From Lacrimispora sphenoides (GTDB lineage: Bacteria > Bacillota > Clostridia > Lachnospirales > Lachnospiraceae), in assembly GCF_900105215.1 (NCBI RefSeq), contig NZ_FOIP01000001.1, forward strand, positions 806,001 to 870,000: 64,000 nucleotides of DNA, given 5' to 3'. Under the pieces are notes generated by a model, which saw nothing but the letters and a program-made list of their open reading frames with translations, ran no database searches and was not told the origin of the DNA. The position numbers and the translations under genes were made by a program. Position 1 is the first letter of the stretch; every line of letters starts with the position of its first letter. Shown here piece by piece: positions 17,024-26,100 of the stretch.

Positions 17024-17233
17024 TTATGCTTCAGCCTTAACGCCATATTTACGATTGAATTTATCAATACGTCCACGAGCGGAAGCAGCCTTCTGCTGAC
17101 CGGTGTAGAATGAATGGCATTTAGAACAAACCTCTACGTGGATATCTTCCTTTGTAGAACCAGTTACAAATTCATTACCGCAGTTGCAAACAACTTTTGC
17201 CTGGTAATAATTTGGATGGATTCCCTCTTTCAT
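17024..17233 (-). CDS. rpmE: 50S ribosomal protein L31, zinc-binding type
   Basis: A 69-residue L31 beginning [20 protein letters not shown]. The CNC and CSKC cysteines form the zinc site of the C+ (rpmE) form, as opposed to the zinc-free paralogue used under zinc limitation. GAGGTG precedes the ATG at 17233; an in-frame GTG nine bases earlier overlaps that site. Has its own consensus promoter upstream and two copies of a structured element downstream before the yqhQ-like gene. Confidence 0.97.
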   Translation of the reverse strand: MKEGIHPNYYQAKVVCNCGNEFVTGSTKEDIHVEVCSKCHSFYTGQQKAASARGRIDKFNRKYGVKAEA

Positions 17234-17309
17234 GATTTTCACCTCACATACTTTGATTTCTATTAAATCGCAGTCCGTAAACCGACTTTGTCTAATAAAC
17301 AGCTTACAT

Positions 17310-17338
17310 AGTATAACATAGATTTTTTTTTAATGCAA
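17310..17338 (-). promoter_or_regulatory. rpmE promoter
   Basis: On the minus strand TTGCAT (17338-17333), a 17-bp spacer and TATACT (17315-17310). About 75 bases before the rpmE start and just after the rho stop. Confidence 0.8.
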
Positions 17339-17368
17339 GCTTTTATTTCTACAAAAAACCCGTATTCT

Positions 17369-18985
17369 CTAGTAAAAGCGCATTTTTTTGGAGGTTTCCA
17401 CGAATTCCCTGTTGTTTCTTGTCCTCGAGAATAAGTCCAGTATTTTCTCCACTGCATCTTCCGGTTTCAGGGTATTAGTAGCCTTTCTTATGATATCAAC
17501 CGCTTCCGCTTCTTCCCTTGTAAGCAGCAGGTCATCCCTTCTGGTGCCAGACTTAAGAATGTCAATGGCAGGGAAGATCCTCTTCTCAGACAGCTTCCGG
17601 TCGAGAACCAGTTCCATGTTGCCGGTTCCCTTAAATTCCTCATAAATAACGTCATCCATACGGCTTCCCGTATCCACAAGAGCGGTGGCGAGAACGGTAA
17701 GGCTGCCTCCCTCCCTCATGTTTCTGGCGGCACCAAAGAAACGCTTTGGCATATGAAGGGCAGCCGGATCCAGACCGCCGGATAAGGTACGTCCGCTTGG
17801 AGCAACCGTCAGGTTATAAGCTCTTGCCAGACGGGTAATGCTGTCTAACAGAATCACCACATCCCGGCCATGCTCAACAAGACGCTTGGCCCTTTCGATC
17901 ACCATTTCTGACACTCTCTTATGGCGGTCCGGAAGCTCGTCAAAGGTGGAGTAGAGCACTTCCACATTAATTCCGTAAATGGATTCCTTAATATCCGTAA
18001 CCTCCTCAGGACGCTCATCAATCAATAGAATCATGAGATGAATCTCCGGATGGTTAACGGTTATGGCCTTTGCCACATCTTTAAGCAGGGTCGTTTTTCC
18101 TGCCTTTGGCGGGGATACGATCATACCCCTCTGCCCCTTTCCAATAGGAGCTAAAAGATCCAGGACACGCATGGCGGTGGTATTCTTTCCTCCCTGGGTT
18201 TCCATATGAAGCCTTTCATCCGGAAATATGGGAGTCATATTTTCAAAATTCGGACGGCGTTCCGCCGCACTGGTTGGATAACCATTGATTTTCTTTACAT
18301 ATAGAAGGGCAGCAAACTTTTCTGCCGCTGTTTTCACTCTGCGGCTTCCATGAATGATGTCTCCGGTTTTCATGTTGAACCGGCGGATCTGAGAAGGAGC
18401 CACGTAGACGTCATTTTCACCTGGAAGGTAGTTTTCACAGCGGATGAAACCAAAGCCATCTGGCATGACCTCCAGAATTCCATGAGCCTCGATACCGCTG
18501 TCCAGTTCCTGCAGTTCAGGGCTTGGCTGAAAATCACCTCTTTGTTCTTCCGGAGCAGTTTCGGACCTTGCCTCACTCCTGGCGGATGGCTCTGTGCTGT
18601 TTCCCTGTGCCGGCCGATAGCCTGTGGGCCTTTGCTGCCCTTCCGGCCGATAGGAACGGACAACCGTCTTTCTTTGGCTGCCGGCCGCTGACTGCATCTG
18701 CTGATCCCCGTTCGCCTGCCCCTGCTGGCCTGCAGAATCCGTATGAGGCTGGGTCTGAGCAGCTGGTTGTGCCGTAACAGTTTTAAAAACCTCTTTTTTT
18801 ACTTCCTCCGCCTTTTCCACTGAAACATTCCCCGGCGAAGCAGGAAAAGCAGGAGCCTCCTCTTCCTTTTCGCAAAGTAAATCTATAATTTCAGCTTTTC
18901 GCATGGAACTGCACCCCTTGATTCCCTGGGCTTTGGCAAGCTCCTTTAATTCCGCTAACGGCAATGTTTGTAATTTTTCACGCAT
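17369..18985 (-). CDS. rho: transcription termination factor Rho
   Basis: A 538-residue hexameric RNA-dependent ATPase that ends untranslated transcripts. Order: Rho N-terminal helical domain ([20 protein letters not shown]), a low-complexity Gln/Pro/Arg-rich linker (about residues 55-160), a cold-shock-like RNA-binding domain with [10 protein letters not shown], and the ATPase core with Walker [12 protein letters not shown], Walker [17 protein letters not shown] and the Q-loop/R-loop region. The linker makes it longer than the E. coli protein, common in Clostridia and Actinobacteria. AAGGAG lies six bases before the ATG at 18985; an in-frame ATG at 19000 overlaps that site. Confidence 0.96.
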   Translation of the reverse strand: MREKLQTLPLAELKELAKAQGIKGCSSMRKAEIIDLLCEKEEEAPAFPASPGNVSVEKAEEVKKEVFKTVTAQPAAQTQPHTDSAGQQGQANGDQQMQSAAGSQRKTVVRSYRPEGQQRPTGYRPAQGNSTEPSARSEARSETAPEEQRGDFQPSPELQELDSGIEAHGILEVMPDGFGFIRCENYLPGENDVYVAPSQIRRFNMKTGDIIHGSRRVKTAAEKFAALLYVKKINGYPTSAAERRPNFENMTPIFPDERLHMETQGGKNTTAMRVLDLLAPIGKGQRGMIVSPPKAGKTTLLKDVAKAITVNHPEIHLMILLIDERPEEVTDIKESIYGINVEVLYSTFDELPDRHKRVSEMVIERAKRLVEHGRDVVILLDSITRLARAYNLTVAPSGRTLSGGLDPAALHMPKRFFGAARNMREGGSLTVLATALVDTGSRMDDVIYEEFKGTGNMELVLDRKLSEKRIFPAIDILKSGTRRDDLLLTREEAEAVDIIRKATNTLKPEDAVEKILDLFSRTRNNREFVETSKKMRFY

Positions 18986-19063
18986 ATTATTCTCCTTCAT
19001 GATTCCTTATAACAGTTGTTTCGTAATCTTGGGAATGCTTCACGATAGAATATCGCAACAGAT

Positions 19064-19085
19064 GGCCGGAAATTTTATTCCGGCC
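19064..19085 (-). promoter_or_regulatory. GC-rich stem-loop in the rho leader
   Basis: A perfect 8-bp stem GGCCGGAA / TTCCGGCC with a six-base loop, about 80 bases before the rho start and downstream of a TATAAT -10 at 19125-19120. No T-run follows. Since rho is autoregulated in other bacteria, a leader role is plausible but unproven. Confidence 0.45.
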
Positions 19086-19149
19086 CAAATCATGATAAAC
19101 CAGGTCGTACGATACGCCTATTATATACCTTATAATTAAAAAAGAAAAG

Positions 19150-20469
19150 TTATTTTTTCAGTTCCTTTAAATGCTCTTTGATTCTACGTTCATAGCCATT
19201 TTCCGTAGGATGATAGAACGATATGTCCTCCATCCCGTCCGGAAGATACTGCTGTTTCACATAGTTGCCCGGATAATCATGGGCATAAAGATAGCCCTGC
19301 CCATGGCCCAGCTTTGCGGCTCCCTTATAATGGGAATCCTGCAGATGAACCGGCACAGGCATGGTTTTCTGGTTTTGTACTGTATCCAAAGCCTCAAACA
19401 CCGCCATGCAGGCCGCATTGCTCTTAGGTGCTGAGGCCACATAGGTGACCGCTTCCGCCAGAATGATCTGGGCTTCCGGAAGCCCGATCCTTTCCGCTGC
19501 CTGGGCTGCTGCCACCGCCAAAATAAGAGCCTGGGGATCTGCATTTCCTACATCCTCCGCAGCACAGATCATGATTCTTCTGGCAATGAACTTTATATCT
19601 TCACCCGCATAAAGCATTCTTGCCAGATAGTACACGGCCGCGTCGGGGTCCGATCCCCGCATGCTCTTTATGAAGGCCGATATGGTATCATAATGATTGT
19701 CTCCTGTTTTATCATAGCGCACTACCCGCTTTTGAATGCACTCTTCTGCCACCTGGAGACTGATATGGATTTTTCCGTCCGACGGATCCCGGTCCGTGGT
19801 CATAACTCCCAGCTCCACCGCATTTAAAGCGGCTCTTGCATCTCCATTGGAAACATCCGCCAGAAATTCTTCCGCCTCTTCGTCAATCACGGCGTTATAG
19901 GAGCCCATTCCCTTATCCTTGTCATATACCGCCCGGTGGACCAGTTTCCTGATATCCTCCTTTTCCAGGGGCTTTAACTCAAATACCCTGGATCTTGAAA
20001 GAAGAGCGCCATTTACTTCAAAATAAGGATTCTCTGTAGTGGCCCCTATGAGAGTCAGCGTCCCATCCTCCACAAATGGAAGCAGATAATCCTGCTGCCC
20101 CTTGTTAAAACGATGGATCTCATCCACGAACAAGATGGTCTTTTTGCCATACATTCCTAAGGAATCCTTGGCTTCCTTCACGATTTCTTCCATGTCTTTT
20201 TTTCCGGCTACCGTGGCGTTGATCTGTCTGAACTCTCCGCTGGTGGTGTTGGCAATCACCCTTGCCAGAGTGGTTTTACCGGTTCCCGGAGGACCGTAGA
20301 AAATCACAGACCCCAGCTTGTCCGCCTTAATGGCCCGGTAGAGCAGTTTATCCCTGCCAATGATATGCTGCTGCCCCACTACCTCTTCAAGCGTTGACGG
20401 CCGAAGCCTTGATGCAAGGGGGGACTCTTTTTTCATGGTATTTTCTCTCATATAATCAAACAAATCCAT
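19150..20469 (-). CDS. rarA: replication-associated recombination protein A (AAA+ ATPase)
   Basis: A 439-residue RarA/MgsA, a tetrameric AAA+ ATPase related to clamp-loader subunits that acts at stalled replication forks. Seen: ASRLRPSTLEEVVGQQHI, Walker A FYGPPGTGKTTLARVIA, Walker B ILFVDEIHRFNKGQQD, sensor 1 LIGATTENPYFEVN, and the C-terminal MgsA tetramer domain (KSMRGSDPDAAVYYLARML). GGGAG lies before the ATG at 20469, which starts at MDLFDYM; the more upstream in-frame start at 20526 would run through a decayed gene fragment. Located downstream of the second Gfo/Idh gene. Confidence 0.95.
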   Translation of the reverse strand: MDLFDYMRENTMKKESPLASRLRPSTLEEVVGQQHIIGRDKLLYRAIKADKLGSVIFYGPPGTGKTTLARVIANTTSGEFRQINATVAGKKDMEEIVKEAKDSLGMYGKKTILFVDEIHRFNKGQQDYLLPFVEDGTLTLIGATTENPYFEVNGALLSRSRVFELKPLEKEDIRKLVHRAVYDKDKGMGSYNAVIDEEAEEFLADVSNGDARAALNAVELGVMTTDRDPSDGKIHISLQVAEECIQKRVVRYDKTGDNHYDTISAFIKSMRGSDPDAAVYYLARMLYAGEDIKFIARRIMICAAEDVGNADPQALILAVAAAQAAERIGLPEAQIILAEAVTYVASAPKSNAACMAVFEALDTVQNQKTMPVPVHLQDSHYKGAAKLGHGQGYLYAHDYPGNYVKQQYLPDGMEDISFYHPTENGYERRIKEHLKELKK

Positions 20470-20486
20470 TATTATTCTCCCGTATT

Positions 20487-20610
20487 CTAAAATCCCTTGA
20501 GGAAGAACCTCTTGCGATAATCCCAAAGAAGCCTTCCGGCTGTAACAAGAGTATATCCCTGCTTTGATAAAGTGTCAATGATATCCCGCTTTCCCGCACC
20601 TTCGTAAGAG
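20487..20610 (-). pseudogene. 3' remnant resembling a polysaccharide deacetylase C-terminus
   Basis: Between the Gfo/Idh gene and rarA a minus-strand frame reads RDIIDTLSKQGYTLVTAGRL and ends with TAG at 20487. It matches the end of the intact deacetylase at 48144 (VIDTLTKQGYTFVTVDEL), and the DNA shares a 16-base identity (20551-20566 and 48178-48193) within about 45 similar bases. No start or catalytic part is present. Read as a leftover of a deleted deacetylase gene; other alpha/beta proteins with a similar tail cannot be excluded. Confidence 0.5.
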
Positions 20611-20616
20611 ATTTGG

Positions 20617-21591
20617 TTATAATTCTTCCGGATACTTCATATTCCAGTCATTTCGTATTTTTGTCATAATGTTCATGACATCTACCGTATATTCCAGCCG
20701 CATTTCCTCAGATTCTCCGGCAACAGCTTTTTCCATATCCAGAATTTCATACAACAGGGCATCGTCGGTGGTTCCTGCTTCAATCACTTCCCGGCGGTTA
20801 TCTTCCGTATAAGTGATCACCGCCTTGTCAGCCCTTGGATATTCATATATTTCTATATAGCCCTTGTCAAAGGCAACTGTTCCCCGCTTAGGCTGCTTTG
20901 CATGAAGGGACAGAGAAATGGAAGCCATCTCCTGCTGATTGTTCATTAGCAGGATTCCCGCCTGTTCATCAACGCCGCTGGGGGCAAGCTTTACCTGTGA
21001 TAGGATATGGTCCGGCGCCTCTGACATAAACCATCTTGCAAAGGAAAGGGCGTAAACCCCGATATCAAGCAGTGCTCCGCCGGCAAGGCTTGGACTAAAA
21101 AACCTGTTTTCCATATTATAGTCCTTATAGCTTCCAAAGTTCATCTGGACAAAACACAGAGGGCCCAGTTGACCGCATTTCGCAACTTCCTGCAATTTTT
21201 TATAAAGAGGCATATGATAAATGGTCATTGCTTCGGCAAGTACCAGGTCATTTTTCTCCGCAAGACTGACTGCCTCGGAAAGCTCCTCGGAATTCAGCGT
21301 TATTGATTTCTCACACAGTACATGCTTTCCATTCTTTAATGCCTCTTTTAAATAAGTAATATGAGTATTATGGGGTGTTGAAATATAAATAATATCCACA
21401 TCATCATCATGAAACATGTCATAGACATTATGGTAAACCTTCTCCACTCCGTATGTTTCTGCAAACTTAACCGCATTTTCATAGGTTCTGTTGCCGACCC
21501 CGTATAAAGTTCTTCCCTGCTTCTTCAAATTTTCTGCCAGCTGTTTTGCAATTACTCCACAGCCTAATGTTGCCCAGCGATACTCTTTCAT
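20617..21591 (-). CDS. Gfo/Idh/MocA-family oxidoreductase, second copy
   Basis: A 324-residue NAD(P)-dependent dehydrogenase paralogous to the one at 3584. Rossmann motif WATLGCGVIAKQLAENL, catalytic-lysine region LCEKSITLN (proline of EKP replaced by Ser), and AGGALLDIGVYALSFARW. Probably acts on a sugar or cyclic polyol; substrate unknown. GGAGGATTGAGT precedes the ATG at 21591; the TTG two codons earlier is less likely. It lies at the border between housekeeping genes and the surface-protein region and is followed by a deacetylase remnant. Confidence 0.86.
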   Translation of the reverse strand: MKEYRWATLGCGVIAKQLAENLKKQGRTLYGVGNRTYENAVKFAETYGVEKVYHNVYDMFHDDDVDIIYISTPHNTHITYLKEALKNGKHVLCEKSITLNSEELSEAVSLAEKNDLVLAEAMTIYHMPLYKKLQEVAKCGQLGPLCFVQMNFGSYKDYNMENRFFSPSLAGGALLDIGVYALSFARWFMSEAPDHILSQVKLAPSGVDEQAGILLMNNQQEMASISLSLHAKQPKRGTVAFDKGYIEIYEYPRADKAVITYTEDNRREVIEAGTTDDALLYEILDMEKAVAGESEEMRLEYTVDVMNIMTKIRNDWNMKYPEEL

Positions 21592-21970
21592 ACTCAATCC
21601 TCCTTAATGCTCTTGTTTTCCTCATGTGCCCGTATAATTCTGCCTCTTCAAAACTTCTTCTATATAATGTATTATGGGCAGTACCTGTTCCTTTGTCAAG
21701 TATTGCCGCCAGAGTCTTAAGGTTTGGAACGCAATATTGCATTTTGCATACAAAAAAAAGCCCTATTTGCTTTGATATAAAGCCTGCCTGCCAAATAGGG
21801 CTGATCCTTGAGCTTTTACAGTTATTCTGTATACCTTCCACTTTTCTTCATATATGATTGAGAGATTAAAAGGCTGTTTATGCTTCTTACCTGTCATCTC
21901 GTATCCATACTTTTTATGGCCCGGCCGAGATCTCATTAATCTGCAGAATTATATTTTCTCCATCCAAAGG
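21592..21970. other. intergenic stretch with a terminator
   Basis: Holds the upstream region of the Gfo/Idh gene and the terminator at 21759-21802. No ORF or repeat is convincing in the rest. Confidence 0.5.
21751..21802 (-). terminator. terminator of the surface-protein transcript
   Basis: AGCCCTATTTG and CAAATAGGGCT pair perfectly (11 bp) around a 22-base loop region. On the minus strand the stem is followed by eight T. It closes transcripts that come from the membrane-anchored gene at 22129. Confidence 0.88.
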
Positions 21971-22087
21971 TTACTTTCCGTGATGCATTTCCGATACATA
22001 CGTTTCCCTTAAGACTGCTATTGCTTTCCGGACTTTTTCTGTATAAGCATTTACAGTTTCCGCTGAATCAATATGTACGCAAATCAT
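21971..22087 (-). CDS. possible 38-residue protein
   Basis: A short minus-strand frame (MICVHIDSAETVNAYTEKV and onward, ending EMHHGK) preceded by GGGGAG five to six bases before the ATG. It sits 42 bases after the membrane-anchored gene and before that operon's terminator, with no competing gene. No family recognised. The good ribosome-binding site and position argue for it, but the length is small. Confidence 0.4.
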   Translation of the reverse strand: MICVHIDSAETVNAYTEKVRKAIAVLRETYVSEMHHGK

Positions 22088-22128
22088 AAATGCTCCCCTT
22101 CCTATCTGTATGCCTGGACATCGGTCCT

Positions 22129-23190
22129 TTAATCCGTTTTTTCTTGCTCTCTGCTTCTTTTCCGCACTCTTTTAACAATGACCAGTATTAAAAGTATGAT
22201 CAGTAGAATTGCAAGGATTGACATGGTAACGGAATTTGTCAGAAGCCATTTTAGGAAATTCCAAAACCCCTTTCGCCCATCCCTCATATAAGTTGCTGTT
22301 ACTTCTTTCTTATAGATGATCTGCTCAGTCTGATTCTCAGCTTCTGCATCAATATAAGTTCCATGATAAGCATTGGCTTCTATGGAAGGGAAGGTGACAT
22401 CCCCTCCATAAATTCCCCTGATATTTTTTATAAATTTACGCCCATGAGCGGTTGCCTTTCGGATTATTTCTCCATCCTTTGACACAGGATCTCCGTCCCA
22501 CTCAATGCTTGATATCTCATAGTACTGTGATGGCAAATTTAGATAACTTAAGAATAATATTGCGTGATCTATTAAAGGGGAACGGTTGGAAATCTCAGTC
22601 TGACCCAGCATGTAAGAGTCCACATCGTATCCGCTCACGGTTATAGGGAATGTAAAATTATAATCCCAGTAGGCACTTTCTTCTTTATAACCAACCGCTG
22701 GAAGTGTTACATTTAATTCCTGTTTTAAATCCTCATTTATAACCTTGACCTGGGCATCTTCCGGTAGAGAATCTATGTATTCTACTCCTTCATACAATAT
22801 GGAGGCTTCTGAATATTTCGTAGTCTCTTCCGTGAGTACCTTTGAAAGCTCACTGGTTTTTAAAGCATACCTTTTTCCTTCTTTCTCAACTGCTTCGTTA
22901 GGTGCATATTTTTTAGGATTTCCAACAAAAGAATCGAAGTCATATGTAATAATATCCCCTGGATAGATTTCCTCTACATTATCTGTACGAACGGATTTTA
23001 ACCGATAGACAATACCGTCCTTTTCATAAACTTCTTTAAACTGGGACCTTCCATCTTCCTCTTTTATAGAGGTCCTATACTCCTTTGCTATTTCAATGAA
23101 CGTTTCTTCCGCACATGCTATTCCAGCGTCCCCTAAAACAAGGGGGACGACAAGGAACATAGCAACAAAACCTTTCTTAATCCTATTAAT
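22129..23190 (-). CDS. membrane-anchored extracellular protein, unknown family
   Basis: About 353 residues: signal peptide (NRIKKGFVAMFLVVPLVLG, then ACA|EE), some 290 extracellular residues rich in Glu, Lys and Tyr, one C-terminal transmembrane segment (SVTMSILAILLIILLILVIV) and a short basic tail. I do not recognise a domain. It follows the giant LPxTG gene directly. AAGGAGG lies inside the last codons of that gene, but the frame then offers only ATT (23190-23188) at the right distance. The first ATG, at 23160, would remove the basic n-region of the signal peptide. So the start is either a non-standard ATT, the weakly preceded ATG, or a changed base. Probably translated together with the giant protein and possibly associated with it. 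Confidence 0.75.
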   Translation of the reverse strand: MNRIKKGFVAMFLVVPLVLGDAGIACAEETFIEIAKEYRTSIKEEDGRSQFKEVYEKDGIVYRLKSVRTDNVEEIYPGDIITYDFDSFVGNPKKYAPNEAVEKEGKRYALKTSELSKVLTEETTKYSEASILYEGVEYIDSLPEDAQVKVINEDLKQELNVTLPAVGYKEESAYWDYNFTFPITVSGYDVDSYMLGQTEISNRSPLIDHAILFLSYLNLPSQYYEISSIEWDGDPVSKDGEIIRKATAHGRKFIKNIRGIYGGDVTFPSIEANAYHGTYIDAEAENQTEQIIYKKEVTATYMRDGRKGFWNFLKWLLTNSVTMSILAILLIILLILVIVKRVRKRSREQEKTD

Positions 23191-23191
23191 C

Positions 23192-26100
23192 TTATTTTTC
23201 CTCCTTCTTATCTCTTCTTCTCCTCACGATTGCAATGGAAGTAACCATACCAACCAGCCCTATACTTATAAGCAATCCTCCTCTCAGATCTACATCACCT
23301 GTTTTAGGCAGTCTTTTCAACCAACCCCAGAATCCTTTTCCTTTATAGTAAGTAATTCCAAGACCATTTAGACTGGATTGATATGTGGCTGTGATGAAAC
23401 CCTTTTTCTTCCCGTGTTCCGGATTGTTATACAATATAAATTCTCCTGTTAAAGCTCCATCATCCGTTACATAAATGGTCAGGCAGGTATCAGCCTTTAT
23501 ATATCCCTCAGGGGCATTTATTTCATGTACGGTATATTTTCCAGAGCGGAGCGGAAGGAATGAAATCACACCGTTTTCATCTGTTATTCCTTTGTATACC
23601 GGCTCTTCGGCTTCATTTCTAATCTCCAGCTCTGCACCGGCTAATTTTTCCCAAGTTTCAACGTCTATCTTTTGGATAAACACCTCCGGAGAAGGATGAT
23701 TTACAACTGAAATTGTACTGATTCCTGATACCTCACCGTTATGAATGGTAAAGGAATAGGTGTGATCTGTTGAAAGGTAACCAGGAGCTGCCTTTGTTTC
23801 TTTGTATGTATAGGTTCCGTTTTCCGGCATATCAAAGTTTGCATACCCATTCTCTCCAGTATTTACAGTCAGATATAAACTTCCGTTAGGGCGGTAAATA
23901 GAAAATTCCACTCCTTTTATTCCCTGTCCTGTAGCAGCGTCTGATTTATATAGAAACATTTTTTCAGAATCAGGGCTATGGTGCTTAAGATCTGACATTG
24001 TGACTTCCAATAGCCCGGGGCCTTTTGGCACTGTAAATGCTATATCAGAGGAAAGAAAATATCCTGATGGAGCTTTCACCTCATGAAGGTAATAAGTTTT
24101 TCCAGCCTCTAATCTTCCAGTGATATCTATAGCCACGCCTGTTGTCTCAAAATCTGGAATAACCACATTTTTCTGATGATCTAGTACCTGTAAAATGGCT
24201 CCTTTTAGAAGTACACCGGATGAATCTACTTTGTTAAGCCGAATTGCAGTGACTTCGTTTTTCATTTCAACCATGTCAACCGCTCCATTTTTACTTACAG
24301 TAAAAGGAACATCTTCTGCATATGAATATCCATCTTTAGGAAGGATTTCATGGAGCCAATACCGTTCTCCCGTCTTTAATTTTGCAATGAGTTCATGAGG
24401 CTGCTCCCCAGAAATCCACTCTTCCACAACATTTCCATCCTTATCTTTTATGCTCATATGATTTCCTGGCAGCTCTTCACTGCCCGTGATAGCCTTTTTC
24501 GATAGGATCAGATGGGTTGGATTATCAATCATAATAATAACGTCCTCATCACCGTTTATACTGACTGTAAATGGGATATCTTCTGCGTAGGCATATCCAT
24601 CTGCCGGACTGATTTCGTGAACCCAGTATTTTTTTCCAGCCTCCAACTGGCCTTTTAACTCCTTCCACTGAATTCCTGTGATAAAGATTAGATCCTCTCC
24701 GGCCTTAAAACCATTTCCATTACGGATTGCCCTTGCTGGGGTCTTATCTTCATTTAAGATTTGAAGCGTACTTCCCGGTAACTGATTGGCTGCTTCTGAT
24801 GGCATTCCAATAAAAAGGGCACCTTTCTGTTTCTTAATTAAGACCTCTGTTTTTTTATCCTTCATGACTACCGTAATAAGACCTGGTTCCTCCAGTACTG
24901 TAAAAGTCAAGCTTTCGCTATAGCTATATCCAGCCGGAGGCTCCTCTTCTGAAAGTTCATAAGTTTTTCCTGCAATCAGAAGTCCTGTTAATACTATCGG
25001 CCCCCCATTAGCAGTGAATTCCTTAATTAATGTTCCAGTATCCTTTTCCCGGATAGAGAAGCGGCCACCTATTAGAATATCTCCTGTCTCTGCATCTACT
25101 TTTAAAATCTTTATTTCTGTTTTTTTATCCTGCATAATGATGGTTGACCGTATGCCGCTTTCCTCCGCCGTGAAGCGGATCTCTTTTTCAAAAGAGTATC
25201 CAGTTGGGGGCTGCTCTTCCTTGATGATATATTCTTTCCCTGGAGTAATCAGTTTTGCTGGAATGAGGACCTCCCTTCCTTCTTCTTTCGTAAATTCATA
25301 TATGACTTTTCCTGTTTCTGCATCAATCAGGCTGTAGCGGCCTCCTGTAAGCTCCTCTCCTGTTTGCGCATCCACTTTCGTGAAATATAAGTGTACCGGC
25401 CGATCTTCCATATTCACATTATCAACCATTCCTGAAGCATTTAGCTGAAAACGATAAACTCCGCTTATTAGGCTGCTCCCGTCACTGTACGTTGTGGTTT
25501 CTATGAGGCGGTAGTTTCCTCCTGCAGTCAAGATCTCACGAATCGTTTCATTGTTCCGATTGTTTTCGAATACTGCGCTCTGTATGGCCTTTGAAACCTC
25601 ACCTATTATCATTCCCCCTTCTATCTGACCGGTAGAGCGGGGTATGTTGTCATAACCGTCTTTTGGCTCCTGTGTAATCTCATATCTGGTTCCATAGGGC
25701 AATCCTGCAAAGGTAAGATACCCGTCACCGGTTATTGTAATGTTTTCTTCTCCTTTGATCCGTCCCTCCGATGTACCAGCGTATGCCTGATATCCAGTTA
25801 AGGTCTTTCCAGCAGAGTCCATAAATCTTACATGATAAGTAAATTCATCTGTCTGATCCTTTCCGGTTCCAGTCAGTTTATTTATGATGGTAATGGAACC
25901 TTCCGGGACAATGGGATTTATGAGCGTAGTACGCTTCGTAACTGCTTCCGTCTGTGTTTCAAAATAAACATTTGCCTGCATTCCTATCTCACCGCTTACC
26001 ACAGCCACCATGTCCACTGTACCACTTTCATGGGCAGCGATATCCGTGAGATTCCAGGTGATAATTCCATTTTGTTCTACTCCATAATTGGTGGATCTTA

